The notes under the pieces are model-generated. The model ran no database searches, was not told the DNA's origin, and worked only from the letters and a program-made list of their open reading frames with translations. A DNA stretch of 64,000 nt, from assembly GCA_030824495.1 (NCBI GenBank), contig JAVBXP010000048.1:1-64000 (forward strand), read 5' to 3'. Both the position numbers and the translations under genes were made by a program. Positions 43,834 to 52,955 of this stretch are shown piece by piece. Within the stretch, counting starts at the first letter, position 1, and the number at the start of each line of letters is the position of its first letter. The DNA comes from a bacterium. Its GTDB lineage: Bacteria; Pseudomonadota; Alphaproteobacteria; Caulobacterales; Caulobacteraceae.

Positions 43834-44543
43834 GCGCAGGGCGCCTTGGCCGCCGTTTCCGCCACCGGGCGCACGACGGCGGTCCAAAGCGCGTAGCCAC
43901 TCGGGGTCATGTGCAGGCCGTCGGCGATGAAGATGTCCTTTGGGGTTCCATCGGCCTGCAACATGGTCGGGACCACATCCACATAGTCCAGGTCCGCGCG
44001 GGCTGACGCCATGGCGCGGATCTTGGCGTTGACCGCGTCCTGGTCGGCCTTCTGCGCCCAGCGCGCTTTCGACGGCTTGAGCGAGATGAAATAGACCGGG
44101 GTCGCGCCGAGCTTGGCGGTCTTCAGGGCCATGAACCGTTCGAAGTCGGCGACCACGTCGGCGCCCGCCTTGCCCGCATGCAGATCGTTTTCGCCCGCGT
44201 AGAAGAAGACCGCTCGCGGATGATATGGCCCGACCACCTGGTCGAAATAGAAGTTCACATCCGAAATCTGCGAGCCGCCAAAGCCGCGATTGATGACCGG
44301 GATGGGGGCCATGTCCTGGGCCAGGGTGCTCCAGAACCGCACCGACGATGATCCCGTGAAGACCACCTTGCATCGCTCTGGGGGCGTGGCCCGGTCCTGC
44401 GCCGCGAAGGCCTCGATCTCAGGCGCCAGGCGTTCGGGTCCGGCGGGTTGAGGCGGGGCCGCCGACGATTGTTGCGCCATGGCGGCCGGCGCGGCGCCCG
44501 CGACAAGCAAGGCGGCGGAGATAGCGGCAAGGCGATTGAGCAT
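43830..44543 (-). CDS. Exported SGNH/GDSL-family hydrolase
   Basis: 237 residues. A signal peptide (ending AAMAQ) and a Pro/Gln-rich linker precede the SGNH domain: block I VVFTGSSSVRFW, block II INRGFGGSQISD, block III YAGENDLHAG (GxND type), block V DGLHMTPSGY. It should be a periplasmic esterase or lipase acting on acyl groups. It lies downstream of the TonB receptor gene but beyond a terminator. It shares a 4-base 3' overlap with dps on the other strand. Substrate unknown; it resembles the short SGNH domain of cell-wall or polysaccharide acetyl esterases. Confidence 0.88.
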   Translation of the reverse strand: MLNRLAAISAALLVAGAAPAAMAQQSSAAPPQPAGPERLAPEIEAFAAQDRATPPERCKVVFTGSSSVRFWSTLAQDMAPIPVINRGFGGSQISDVNFYFDQVVGPYHPRAVFFYAGENDLHAGKAGADVVADFERFMALKTAKLGATPVYFISLKPSKARWAQKADQDAVNAKIRAMASARADLDYVDVVPTMLQADGTPKDIFIADGLHMTPSGYALWTAVVRPVAETAAKAPCA

Positions 44544-44583
44544 CGTATCCTCGGGGTGGCCAGAGACAGGCCTTTCAAAAACG

Positions 44584-44613
44584 AAAAAGGCGCCGCGGTC
44601 TCCCGCGGCGCCT
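44584..44613 (-). terminator. Intrinsic terminator of the second TonB-dependent receptor gene
   Basis: A perfect 10-bp stem (AGGCGCCGCG and its complement) with a 6-base loop, followed on the minus strand by TTTTT. It lies 23 bases after the receptor stop codon. Confidence 0.85.
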
Positions 44614-44636
44614 CTCCGGTCAAAGAGCTGTCGCTC

Positions 44637-47180
44637 TTAGAAGCGGTATTGGAATTCCACGCCGTAGGTGCGCGGGAAGTTCAGCTTCACGGTCCGACGA
44701 TAGGTGTCGTTCGCGGTCAGAGACGACGGGCTGGAGCTCTGATAGGCCACTTCGTCGGTGACGTTCTTCACGAAGCCGATGATCGTGTAGCGGTCGCCGG
44801 CGTCCTTCCAGAGCGCGCGGAGATCGATGATCTCGTTCGACGGGGCGGTGTAGTTCGCCTGGCTGAAGATCGAGGTCTGCTGATCGTCGGTATAGGTGTA
44901 GGTGGCGCCGAGCGTCAGGTTGCCCGGCGAGAAGTTGAACGTGTAGTTGGCGCCGAGATTGATCTTGTTCTCGGGCGTCATCGGCAGGCGGTTGCCCACC
45001 AGGTCTTGCAGGCGAGCCGGGCCAACCGGTCCGATCGGATTGGCGCCCGGGCGCACGGCGCGCGGGTCGTTGGTGTCGACGAAGCAGCAACCCTCTTTGA
45101 TCTCGGCGTTCAGGTAGGCGTAGCTGCCGAAGATCAGCAGGTTGTCGATCGGCGCCCACTGAGCTTCGAGCTCAACACCCCAGTTGCGGGCGTCGAGGTT
45201 CAGGAACTGCGTGCCGGTCGAACCCGTCGCGGCGTTCAGGATCACGCTGATCGGGGCCTGGAAGCCCTTGTAGTCAGCATAGAAGATCGCCGAGTTCACC
45301 TGCAGGCGGCCGTTGAGCATGGTCTGCTTCAGGCCGATTTCGTAGTTATCGACATATTCCGGATCGGCGTAGGGCTGCGGCGTCAGGCCGTTCGAGGCCA
45401 ACCAACCACCCGACTTGTAGCCGCGGCTGTAGCGAGCATAGGCGTTGGTGTCGCCGGACGGTTGCCATTGCACGCCCAGGGTGCCGGTCCAGGCGTCGTA
45501 GTCGGCCTTCAGATCACGGGTAAGCGTTCCGTTCTGACCAGCGCGCAGGTTGGCGTAGGCTGGGTTCTTCTGGCAATCGGCCAGGGTCGCCACGCCGCAG
45601 ATGACGAAGGTGGTGAAGTCGACCGCGATGCCTTGGCCAACCGCCTGCGGGATGTTGGCGAACTGACGCAGCAGGGTGGTGGTGGTCGGGCTACGCGACA
45701 CATAGCGAGCCGAGTCGGTGCCCTCTTTTTCGTCGGTCGAGTAGCGCAGACCGGCGGTGAGGGTGAAGTTCTCCGCGAACTCCCAGTCGATCTGACCGAA
45801 GGCGGCGTAGGAGTTCACTTCCAGGGTGCCGTCCACGAACAGGTAGTTGCCATTCGGGTTGGCAGCGGCGGCCGTGCCGGTCGCCAGGCTGATCGGGGCG
45901 AGCATCGAAGCATCGCCCAGAACGCGCAGGCCCTGCGGCTGGCTATACTGCTGATGGTATTGATAGAGACCGGCGATCCATTGGAGCGGACCATCGGAGT
46001 TGGACGACAGGTTGATCTCGTTCGACCACCACTTCTGGTTCTCGGTGTAGAAGAAGCGTTCGTTCGGCGAGACGCCCAGCGCGGTGTAGGCGCCGAACGG
46101 GGTCGCGGCGTTGATGCTGAACAGACCCTGGCGAGACGAGCGGTCTTCGTCCCCATTGGTCTGGTAGCTGTAGGACTGGTAGCCGGCCAGGTACTTCAGG
46201 GTGGCGAAGCCCAGGTCCCAGGTCATGTCGAAGTGCAGACGGTTGTGGTTGGAGAGCTTGCCCTCCATCGTCTGGTCCATGTTGATCCGGTAGGGATCAG
46301 CGACGGATGGGTTCACCCCGCCATAGCCGTTGGTAGGGTTGTAATAGAGCGCCGAGTTGCCGAGACCGGTCGCCGACACGGTGTCGTAAGGCGTGATCAC
46401 GCTCTCGAAGATGTTGCCGACGCCGTAGCTGTCGTCCCAATCGAACTTCGTATAGCGCAGGCGAGCGGTGATGTTTTCACCCAGATCGGCTTCGATCTGA
46501 GCTTCGAGGGTGTAGCGCTCGAGACCGCCGGTGTCGCCGCCGGGGCCTTCGTTCTTGATGAAGCCTTGGTCGCGACGTTCAACCGAACCGCCGACCAGAT
46601 AGCGCAGGCCTTCGGTGATCGGGCCGCGGATCATCGCGTCGAAACGGTGGGCGCCATAGTTGCCGACCGCCGCGCGAACCTCGGCGTCGAACTCGTCGGT
46701 CGGACGCTTGCCGATGATGTTCAGCGCGCCGCCGATCGAGTTGCGGCCGTACAGCGTACCTTGCGGGCCGCGCAGGATTTCCGTCCGCTCGATGAACAGC
46801 GACGGCGTCGAAGAGTCGGCCATCGAGTTGGAGAAGATGCCATCCGAATAGAGCGCGACGCTGGGGTCGGTGCCGATGGCGTTGGTCAGACGGCCAAAGC
46901 CGCGGATCGAGAGACGGTCGTTGTTGGTGTAGGCGACGCTAGGCGTGACGCGCGCCAAATCTTCAACGGTGGCGACGCCCAGAAGGTCGCGCTTTTCGCT
47001 GGTGAACGCGGTGACGGCGACCGGCACGTCCTGAAGGCTCTGCTCCCGCTTTTCAGCGGTGACGACAAGCTCTTCGATTGTGAAGGAGTCCTGCGCTAGG
47101 GCAGGCGCGGCGGCCGCGGATAGGGCGGCGACGGACGCGCCCATAACGAAAATACTGCGCAAACGCAGGGGTTGGATCAT
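44637..47180 (-). CDS. TonB-dependent outer-membrane receptor
   Basis: 847 residues. A signal peptide (ending APALAQD) leads to TonB-box-like IEELVVTAEKREQSLQDVPVAVTAF, common in Caulobacteraceae/sphingomonad receptors. The plug (about 50-165) includes RLSIRGFGRL and RTEILRGPQGTLYGRNSIGGALNII. The barrel ends in the aromatic C-terminus FPRTYGVEFQYRF. It imports an unknown ligand across the outer membrane. A TetR gene lies 211 bases upstream on the same strand, and a 15-base palindrome stands in the promoter region, suggesting regulation, possibly by that TetR protein. The ligand cannot be read from sequence. Confidence 0.94.
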   Translation of the reverse strand: MIQPLRLRSIFVMGASVAALSAAAAPALAQDSFTIEELVVTAEKREQSLQDVPVAVTAFTSEKRDLLGVATVEDLARVTPSVAYTNNDRLSIRGFGRLTNAIGTDPSVALYSDGIFSNSMADSSTPSLFIERTEILRGPQGTLYGRNSIGGALNIIGKRPTDEFDAEVRAAVGNYGAHRFDAMIRGPITEGLRYLVGGSVERRDQGFIKNEGPGGDTGGLERYTLEAQIEADLGENITARLRYTKFDWDDSYGVGNIFESVITPYDTVSATGLGNSALYYNPTNGYGGVNPSVADPYRINMDQTMEGKLSNHNRLHFDMTWDLGFATLKYLAGYQSYSYQTNGDEDRSSRQGLFSINAATPFGAYTALGVSPNERFFYTENQKWWSNEINLSSNSDGPLQWIAGLYQYHQQYSQPQGLRVLGDASMLAPISLATGTAAAANPNGNYLFVDGTLEVNSYAAFGQIDWEFAENFTLTAGLRYSTDEKEGTDSARYVSRSPTTTTLLRQFANIPQAVGQGIAVDFTTFVICGVATLADCQKNPAYANLRAGQNGTLTRDLKADYDAWTGTLGVQWQPSGDTNAYARYSRGYKSGGWLASNGLTPQPYADPEYVDNYEIGLKQTMLNGRLQVNSAIFYADYKGFQAPISVILNAATGSTGTQFLNLDARNWGVELEAQWAPIDNLLIFGSYAYLNAEIKEGCCFVDTNDPRAVRPGANPIGPVGPARLQDLVGNRLPMTPENKINLGANYTFNFSPGNLTLGATYTYTDDQQTSIFSQANYTAPSNEIIDLRALWKDAGDRYTIIGFVKNVTDEVAYQSSSPSSLTANDTYRRTVKLNFPRTYGVEFQYRF

Positions 47181-47251
47181 GTTTTACCTCCCAGCCAGAC
47201 GCGGGCGTTATGTCACCCGTCGTGTGTACTTGATGGTCAAAGCTGGATGTC

Positions 47252-47266
47252 TCGAACGGCGTTCGA
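47252..47266. promoter_or_regulatory. Candidate operator palindrome upstream of the TonB receptor
   Basis: TCGAACG-G-CGTTCGA, a perfect 15-base palindrome 72 bases before the receptor start codon. Its position suits repressor or activator binding. The sequence differs from the arms of the TetR-type site at 48064-48082, so the same regulator need not bind both. Confidence 0.4.
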
Positions 47267-47391
47267 ATAGATGAAAAAGCCACACCGAGCCACTTTACCG
47301 CCCCTTGTGGCGTAAGGGTCGCGGTCGCCATCAGGGGGCAAATGGCTAAGCTGAGGAAAACATAGGACGATTGGGCAATTGGCCAATTATC

Positions 47392-47994
47392 CTAGCGGCG
47401 GAGGATTAGAGCCTCCAGGCCACGAACCGCTGATTCAACGGCCTCATCCTTGGGTCCATGGCCTGGCGCGCCGCGTGAAAGCGCCACAACGGCGATGCCG
47501 CGACCCCAGGCCCAGATCGCCTCGGCGATCTTGTGGGCCACCTCCGGCGGGTGAACGGCGGCGAACTCCGCCATGATCGCCTGGCGCAAGACGGAGAAGG
47601 CTTCGGCCTCGGCGGCGGTCACATCCTCGCGGCGACCGGCGTCGAGCGCCTCGTACGCGAGTTCATAAAGCTCGGGCTTCTCGCGCAGGAAATTCAGATA
47701 AGCCATGCCGGTGGTACGCAGGCCGCCGTCCGGCGGGCCGGCGTCATAGGCCGCGCGCATTGCGTCGCCAAGCTGACGGAATCCGTCGATCGCCAGCCCC
47801 GACAGCAAGGCCGCCTTGTCGGCATAGTGATAATAGACGGTGCCCGGCGCGACGCCGGCTCGATCAGCGATGGCGCGCAGTGACAGCCCGATCCGGCCGC
47901 TCTCGTGAAGGATGTCGCGAGCCGCAGCCAGGAGTTGTCCGCGAACATTGCCGACATGGTAGTTGCGGCGGCGCTCCGCCGTCGCCGGCGTCAA
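47392..47994 (-). CDS. TetR-family transcriptional regulator
   Basis: 200 residues. The N-terminal helix-turn-helix (about 17-63) reads QLLAAARDILHESGRIGLSLRAIADRAGVAPGTVYYHYADKAALL, the classic TetR pattern. The ligand domain fills 70-200. The predicted start is TTG 47994, preceded by GAGGGGGG at 7 bases. A 19-base inverted repeat (AAGTTA-N7-TAACTT) lies 70 bases upstream, fitting autoregulation. The TonB receptor gene is next downstream on the same strand, a plausible target. Confidence 0.9.
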   Translation of the reverse strand: MTPATAERRRNYHVGNVRGQLLAAARDILHESGRIGLSLRAIADRAGVAPGTVYYHYADKAALLSGLAIDGFRQLGDAMRAAYDAGPPDGGLRTTGMAYLNFLREKPELYELAYEALDAGRREDVTAAEAEAFSVLRQAIMAEFAAVHPPEVAHKIAEAIWAWGRGIAVVALSRGAPGHGPKDEAVESAVRGLEALILRR

Positions 47995-48063
47995 GACGCC
48001 ACCCCCCTCAACGATGCTGTTACGGCCCCATACATGGTGGGGATCAATCTCACTGACCGACCA

Positions 48064-48082
48064 AAGTTATCATTGCTAACTT
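48064..48082. promoter_or_regulatory. TetR-type operator candidate, AAGTTA-N7-TAACTT
   Basis: A perfect 6-bp inverted repeat with a 7-base spacer, 19 bases in all, in the 120-base gap between the TetR start and ybaK. Such sites commonly bind TetR dimers. Confidence 0.4.
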
Positions 48083-48114
48083 AACGCCGGATAGGTCGCC
48101 CAACGCAATGGCTA

Positions 48115-48585
48115 TCAGGTCAGGGCGACGACCTTCGCGTGCAGAGCGAGCACCAGGTCGGCGGGCGCGAGACGGGCCTGCAGCCCCCGTTGACCGCCGT
48201 TGATGAAGACCCGCTCGTGGGCCAGAGCGGCCGCATCGACTATGGTCGGGACGACCTTCTTCTGACCGAACGGGCTGACCCCGCCGACGCGATATCCCGT
48301 GATCCGCTCGGCGTCGGCGGGTTTCATCATCTGGGCGGTCTTGCCGCCGACCGCGGCGGCCAGTTTCTTCATCGCCACCTCCTGGTCGGAGGCCAGCACC
48401 GCGCACACCGGCTTACCATCGACCTGCGCCATCAGGGTTTTCAACACCTGGTCTGGCGAAACGCCCAGGCTCTCGGCCGCCTGAAGCCCGACGCGCGGCG
48501 CATCGGGATCATAGTCGTAGGTATGCAGTTCGTAGGCGACGCCGGCCTTATCGAGAGCCAGGGTCGCAGGTGTCGTCTTGGCCAT
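48115..48585 (-). CDS. ybaK: YbaK/EbsC-family Cys-tRNA(Pro) deacylase
   Basis: 156 residues. The YbaK fold shows LHTYDYDPDAPRVGLQAAESLGVSPDQVLKTLMAQVDGKPVCAVL, later KPADAERITGYRVGGVSPFGQKKVVP and FINGGQRGLQARLAP. These proteins clear cysteine mis-attached to tRNA-Pro. The ATG at 48585 is the family start; the open frame beyond it to 49176 lies inside the cystathionine synthase gene and is a shadow. The gene diverges from cystathionine beta-synthase with 205 bases between starts. Confidence 0.92.
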   Translation of the reverse strand: MAKTTPATLALDKAGVAYELHTYDYDPDAPRVGLQAAESLGVSPDQVLKTLMAQVDGKPVCAVLASDQEVAMKKLAAAVGGKTAQMMKPADAERITGYRVGGVSPFGQKKVVPTIVDAAALAHERVFINGGQRGLQARLAPADLVLALHAKVVALT

Positions 48586-48790
48586 GGCCGACGATTTAGC
48601 CGGCTCTCGAAGCTGGGCCAAGCCGGGCGCCGTTTGCGCGGCCACGCCGCTTTGGCGACCAAAGAACGCCGTTGTGTCTATTCGGGTCAGAAAATTCGCC
48701 CATATGTTCTGCAGCATGGCGCGGAAACCGACCCCAGGCGTTTCCGTCTGCGACCAACCCATCGCCCTCCACCACAGGGAGACGCCACCG

Positions 48791-50185
48791 ATGCCAACCG
48801 CCGACCTACCGCTCCCGCCGCCGGCCACCTCCGCCCTGGACCTGATCGGCCGCACGCCGATGGTGGAGCTGGTCGGATTCGACACCGGGCCCTGCCGACT
48901 GTTCGTGAAACTGGAAAGCGCCAATCCAGGCGGTTCGATCAAGGACCGCATCGCCCGCTCGATGATCGCGGCGGCCGAGGCTGACGGCTCGCTGCCGCCG
49001 GGAGGGACCATTGTCGAGGCGACGGCCGGCAATACCGGCCTGGGCCTGGCGCAGGTCGGCGTGCTGAAGGGGTACAAGATCTTGCTGGTGGTGCCCGACA
49101 AGATGAGCCGCGAGAAGATCCAGCACCTGCGGGCCATGGGCGTCGATGTGCGCATCACCCGCTCCGACGTCGGCAAGGGCCACCCGGAATATTATCAGGA
49201 CATGGCCCAGCGGCTGGCGGCCGGAATTCCCGGCGCCATCTTCATCAATCAGTTCGCCAACCCAGCCAATCCGAAGGCGCACCAGACCACCACCGGCCCG
49301 GAAATCCTCGAGCAAATGGAGGGCGACCTGGACGCCATGGTGGTGGGGGTCGGATCGGGGGGTACGCTGACGGGCCTCGGCCGCTATTTCGCGGAGGCCT
49401 CGCCCAAGACCAGGATGGTGCTGGCCGACCCGCAGGGGTCGATCCTAGCGCCCCTGGTCAACACCGGCGAACTGATCGAGCCCGGGTCCTGGGTGGTGGA
49501 AGGCATCGGCGAGGACTTCGTGCCGACCAATTGCGACCTCTCGCTGGTCTCAAAGGCCTATACGATCCCCGACGCCGAGAGCATCGGCGCGGCGCGCGAA
49601 CTGCTGACCAAGGCCGGGATCCTGGGCGGCTCGTCCTCGGGCACGCTGCTGGCTGGGGCGCTGCGCTACTGCCGCGAACAGACGCAGCCGCAGCGGGTTG
49701 TCACCCTGGTCTGCGACACCGGCGCCAAGTACCTGTCCAAGGTCTATAATGACAGCTGGCTGGCCGAGCAGGGCCTGACCCAGCGCAATCTGCACGGCGA
49801 CCTGCGCGATCTGATCGCCCGCTCGCCCGCCGACGGCGGCGCGGTGACCGTGGGTCCCGACGACACCTTGCTGACCGCCTACAACCGCATGCGGCAGGCC
49901 GATGTCAGCCAACTTCCCGTGCTGGACGGCGGGCGGCTGATCGGCCTGATCGACGAGAGTGATCTGCTGGACGCCGTCGAGGATTCCAAGCCTGACAAGC
50001 GCTTCGCCCAGAGCGTCGCCACAGCGATGACCGCCAAGCTGGACACCCTGCAGGCCGGCGATCCGCTGGACGCCCTGCTGCCGGTCTTCGAGAAGGATCA
50101 GGTGGCCATCGTCTTGGACGGCCGTGAATTCGTCGGGCTGATCACCCGCATCGACCTCATCAACTATCTCAGGCGCGCAGCGTGA
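48791..50185 (+). CDS. Cystathionine beta-synthase (PLP core plus CBS domain pair)
   Basis: 464 residues. The PLP fold has Lys51 in GGSIKDR, the Schiff-base lysine, ATAGNTG (binding cysteine/serine carboxylate), and GVGSGGTLTGLG (phosphate loop). A pair of CBS domains follows (about 340-460), as in regulatory-type cystathionine synthases. It makes cystathionine from homocysteine and serine. The ATG at 48791 is chosen; the longer frame from 48578 overlaps the ybaK start. It overlaps the cystathionine gamma-lyase gene by 4 bases (GTGA), forming a reverse transsulfuration operon. An O-acetylserine-dependent variant is possible. Confidence 0.92.
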   Translation: MPTADLPLPPPATSALDLIGRTPMVELVGFDTGPCRLFVKLESANPGGSIKDRIARSMIAAAEADGSLPPGGTIVEATAGNTGLGLAQVGVLKGYKILLVVPDKMSREKIQHLRAMGVDVRITRSDVGKGHPEYYQDMAQRLAAGIPGAIFINQFANPANPKAHQTTTGPEILEQMEGDLDAMVVGVGSGGTLTGLGRYFAEASPKTRMVLADPQGSILAPLVNTGELIEPGSWVVEGIGEDFVPTNCDLSLVSKAYTIPDAESIGAARELLTKAGILGGSSSGTLLAGALRYCREQTQPQRVVTLVCDTGAKYLSKVYNDSWLAEQGLTQRNLHGDLRDLIARSPADGGAVTVGPDDTLLTAYNRMRQADVSQLPVLDGGRLIGLIDESDLLDAVEDSKPDKRFAQSVATAMTAKLDTLQAGDPLDALLPVFEKDQVAIVLDGREFVGLITRIDLINYLRRAA

Positions 50186-51360
50186 CCGACGAGACCCCCA
50201 CGGGAAAGAACCGCCTGGAATTCTCCACGCGGACCATCCACGGCGGCCAATGGCCAGACCCCACCACCGGGGCGGTGATCACCCCGATCTACGCCACCTC
50301 GACCTACGCCCAGACGAGCCCGGGCGAGCACACCGGGTTCGAATATTCCCGCAGCCAGAACCCCACCCGCTTCGCCTTCGAACGGGCGATCGCTGATCTG
50401 GAAAGCGGCACGCGGGGCTATGCCTTCGCTTCCGGCCTGGCCGCGATCTCGACCTTCCTGGAGGTGCTGGACGCCGGCGACCATGTCATCGCCAGCGAGG
50501 ACCTCTATGGCGGCTCGTTCCGTCTGTTCGACAAGGTGCGGCGACGCTCGGCCGGGTTGGAGTTCAGCTTTGTGGACATGGCCGACCTGGCCGCCATCGA
50601 GGCGGCGATCAGGCCCAACACCAAGCTGCTCTGGGTGGAGACGCCGACCAATCCGCTGCTGCGGCTGGCGGACCTGGCGGCGATCGCGGCGCTGGCCAAG
50701 CAGCACGGCCTGATCGCCGCCGCCGACAACACCTTCGCCAGTCCCTACTGCCAGCGACCGCTAGAGTTAGGCTTCGACCTGGTGATGCACTCGACCACCA
50801 AATACATCTCCGGCCACTCCGACATCGTCGGCGGCGCCCTGGTGGTGGGACAGAACGCCGAGCTCGCTGAGACGGTGGGCTTCCTGCAGAACGCGGTGGG
50901 GGCCGTGGCCTCCCCCTTCGACTCGTTCCTGGCCCTGCGCGGTGTGAAAACCCTGGCGCTGCGCATGCAGCGCCATTGCGAGAACGGCCTGAAGATCGCC
51001 CGCTGGCTGGAGAGCCGCTCCGACATCATCCAGGTGATTTATCCGGGCCTGCCCAGCCATCCCCAGCACGAACTGGCGCGCCAACAGATGACCGGGGGTT
51101 TCGGCGGGATGATCTCGGCGGTGCTTGATCGCGATCTGGCCGGCACGCGGCGGATGCTGGAACGCACGCGGCTGTTCACCCTGGCCGAAAGTCTGGGCGG
51201 GGTGGAGAGCCTGATCGAGCATCCGGCGATCATGACCCACGCCTCGATCCCAGCCGAGACCCGCAACCGCATCGGAATAGCCGACAGCCTGATCCGGCTG
51301 TCGGTGGGGATTGAGGACGCTGGCGACCTGATCGCCGACCTGGAACAGGCGCTGGCCTGA
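50182..51360 (+). CDS. Cystathionine gamma-lyase/gamma-synthase-type PLP enzyme
   Basis: 392 residues of the Cys/Met metabolism PLP family. Lys207 in HSTTKYISGHSD is the PLP lysine; YSRSQNPTRFAFE, FASGLAAIS and SLGGVESLIEHP are family signatures. It starts at GTG 50182, overlapping the stop of the preceding gene by 4 bases, so translation is coupled. With the synthase it would convert homocysteine to cysteine (reverse transsulfuration). The family includes synthases, lyases and sulfhydrylases of similar sequence; gamma-lyase is preferred because of the adjacent beta-synthase. Confidence 0.92.
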   Translation: MTDETPTGKNRLEFSTRTIHGGQWPDPTTGAVITPIYATSTYAQTSPGEHTGFEYSRSQNPTRFAFERAIADLESGTRGYAFASGLAAISTFLEVLDAGDHVIASEDLYGGSFRLFDKVRRRSAGLEFSFVDMADLAAIEAAIRPNTKLLWVETPTNPLLRLADLAAIAALAKQHGLIAAADNTFASPYCQRPLELGFDLVMHSTTKYISGHSDIVGGALVVGQNAELAETVGFLQNAVGAVASPFDSFLALRGVKTLALRMQRHCENGLKIARWLESRSDIIQVIYPGLPSHPQHELARQQMTGGFGGMISAVLDRDLAGTRRMLERTRLFTLAESLGGVESLIEHPAIMTHASIPAETRNRIGIADSLIRLSVGIEDAGDLIADLEQALA

Positions 51361-51367
51361 TCATCGT

Positions 51368-51413
51368 CTCGTCATCCTCCGGTCGTCTGCAAGACAATCC
51401 GGGGGATGACGAG
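51368..51413. repeat. REP/BIME-like repeat, family A copy 2 (internally deleted)
   Basis: The outer arms CTCGTCATCC and GGATGACGAG are kept, together with the CGGTCGTCTG-AAGAC stem also seen at copy 1, but the long inner segment with the GGACCCAAGC arms is missing. It sits between converging genes (cystathionine lyase and the EF-hand protein). Confidence 0.75.
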
Positions 51414-51420
51414 ACGGGCG

Positions 51421-51678
51421 TCAATGCCCGGCGTGCTTGGCCTTCTGGGCGGTGTCCCAGGCGACGAATTCCGGACCGTCGATCAGGCCGTCCTTGTTCT
51501 TGTCAGCGCTCGCGAAGTCGGCGGCGGGCAGCTTGTAGGCGACCCACTCGGCCTTGCTGATACGGTCATCCTTGCTGGTGTCGGCCGGATGGATGAAGCG
51601 GCCTTCGGCGGCGGTTGCCATGGTGGCCGAGCCGGCCAGAACGACGCCGGCGGCGATGAAGAGGCTGGTGAAACGCAT
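51421..51678 (-). CDS. Exported EF-hand calcium-binding protein, 85 aa
   Basis: A signal peptide (ending ATAAE) is followed by two EF-hand loops: D33-T-S-K-D-D-R-I-S-K-A-E44 and D59-K-N-K-D-G-L-I-D-G-P-E70, the second being canonical. It probably binds Ca2+ in the periplasm. The metalloprotease gene next to it (75 bases upstream on the same strand) could share the transcript. There is no obvious catalytic part. Confidence 0.88.
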   Translation of the reverse strand: MRFTSLFIAAGVVLAGSATMATAAEGRFIHPADTSKDDRISKAEWVAYKLPAADFASADKNKDGLIDGPEFVAWDTAQKAKHAGH

Positions 51679-51752
51679 AGGTGTCCTCCGTTGGGTCGGC
51701 GGAGCCTGACGGCGGCTCGTGGCGGAAATGCGCCGACGCGGCCGCCTCCAGA

Positions 51753-52955
51753 TCAGGCGAACACCGCGCCGCGACGGCGGCGTATCGCCCCGCCGGTGGC
51801 GAAGAAGCCGGCGATCAGCATGGCCCAGGTCGCCGGTTCGGGCACCGCGGCAAGATAGATCTCCTTGGTGGTGAAGGCCCGCCCCGAGTTGTAGGCGTCA
51901 TAGTCCAGGTTCCAGCCCATCGCGTCGAACGCCGCCAGGTCCAGCGACGTCACCCGCCCCATCTGCCCATAGGCCACGGTCGGGTCCATCATCCCCAGGG
52001 AGGCGAACCCCGACATATTGTCCTTCCAGTGCGAGGCCTGGTTCGCATCGCCATTGTAATCGCCTGTCGAGAAGTACCCCGCCTGATAGGGGTTCTGGCC
52101 GTCGATCGAGAAGAACGGATTGCCGCCGACCGACCAGTCCAGCATCACCCCGCCGTCCCCGAGCCCCTCGGGATTGTCGCTATAGCGATAGAGGTCCAGC
52201 ACCGAAGCGACGGCGTAGTCGTTGAGGTTCAGCAGGGCGAAATCGGGATCCTCGGCCGACGGACCTTTCGGCGCGCCGAGGATATCGTAGATGTCCACGC
52301 CGCTGACGAAGCCCAGCGCATGGCCGATCTCGTGGATGGCGACGCTGATGAAGTCGATGGAGTCCGAGGCGATCCCGTCGCCGGGATTGAAGTCGAACTT
52401 GTACTGGTTGCTGAACTCGATGGAGCCGTCGGCGCTATCGCCAAAGCCGGTGAAGCCCAGGGCTTTCAGATTGGCGTTGTTGGCGTCCAGATAGGCGTTG
52501 TTGCCGCTGAGGTCGTTGTCGAGCACGCGGATATGCGTGTCCACGCCCTCGCCGCTCGGCAGCTTGTAGCCCGAGGTGATGACGTCGAGCGCGCCATAGT
52601 CTCCGGCCACCGGCCGCAAGCCCGGCAGATTGGCGGCGGCGATGGCGTCGATCTGGGAATTGCCCACCGCGGCGATCTGGCCCTGCACGATCTCGATGGG
52701 CACGACGGAGGAGCTGCTCGACGTCTGCCCCAGGATCCGGTCGCCAAGCTGCTTGAACCCCACATCGAGATTGATCGTGACGTTGTTGGTCAGGCGCCGG
52801 CCCCAGAAATCAGCCGCGATGCTGAAGCCGGTATAGGCCTCGCTGCCAGCCCCCACCCCGCCCACGTCATTGAGCACGATCTTGGCCGCCAGGGCCGGTG
52901 TCGAGAACGCCACGATCGCCAGGGCGGCGGTCGTCGAAACTAGGGCCTTCCTCAT
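51753..52955 (-). CDS. Secreted zinc metalloprotease with PEPxxWA-CTERM signal (NF038122-like)
   Basis: 400 residues. The ATG at 52955 gives a signal peptide ending PALAAK. The zinc-binding motif HEIGHALGF lies at His208-His212 with a third His at 218 region context GFVSGVD. The C-terminus shows VPEPATWAMLIAGFFATGGAIRRRR, a PEPxxWA sorting signal, so the protease is probably attached at the cell surface. The pattern with a choice of PEP signal matches the NF038122 family of metalloproteases. A GGAG lies 8 bases before the ATG. The extension to 53000 is not used. Substrate unknown. Confidence 0.9.
   Translation of the reverse strand: MRKALVSTTAALAIVAFSTPALAAKIVLNDVGGVGAGSEAYTGFSIAADFWGRRLTNNVTINLDVGFKQLGDRILGQTSSSSSVVPIEIVQGQIAAVGNSQIDAIAAANLPGLRPVAGDYGALDVITSGYKLPSGEGVDTHIRVLDNDLSGNNAYLDANNANLKALGFTGFGDSADGSIEFSNQYKFDFNPGDGIASDSIDFISVAIHEIGHALGFVSGVDIYDILGAPKGPSAEDPDFALLNLNDYAVASVLDLYRYSDNPEGLGDGGVMLDWSVGGNPFFSIDGQNPYQAGYFSTGDYNGDANQASHWKDNMSGFASLGMMDPTVAYGQMGRVTSLDLAAFDAMGWNLDYDAYNSGRAFTTKEIYLAAVPEPATWAMLIAGFFATGGAIRRRRGAVFA

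Noticed and set aside
44448..47099. An 883-codon plus-strand frame across the second TonB receptor
   Set aside because: It is the antisense shadow of a well-supported receptor gene. Its translation shows no domains and has the Arg/Gly/Val bias of GC-rich antisense frames.
48586..48790. A SAM or SAH riboswitch upstream of cystathionine beta-synthase
   Set aside because: I see no conserved paired elements; the leader is short and overlaps the ybaK start region.
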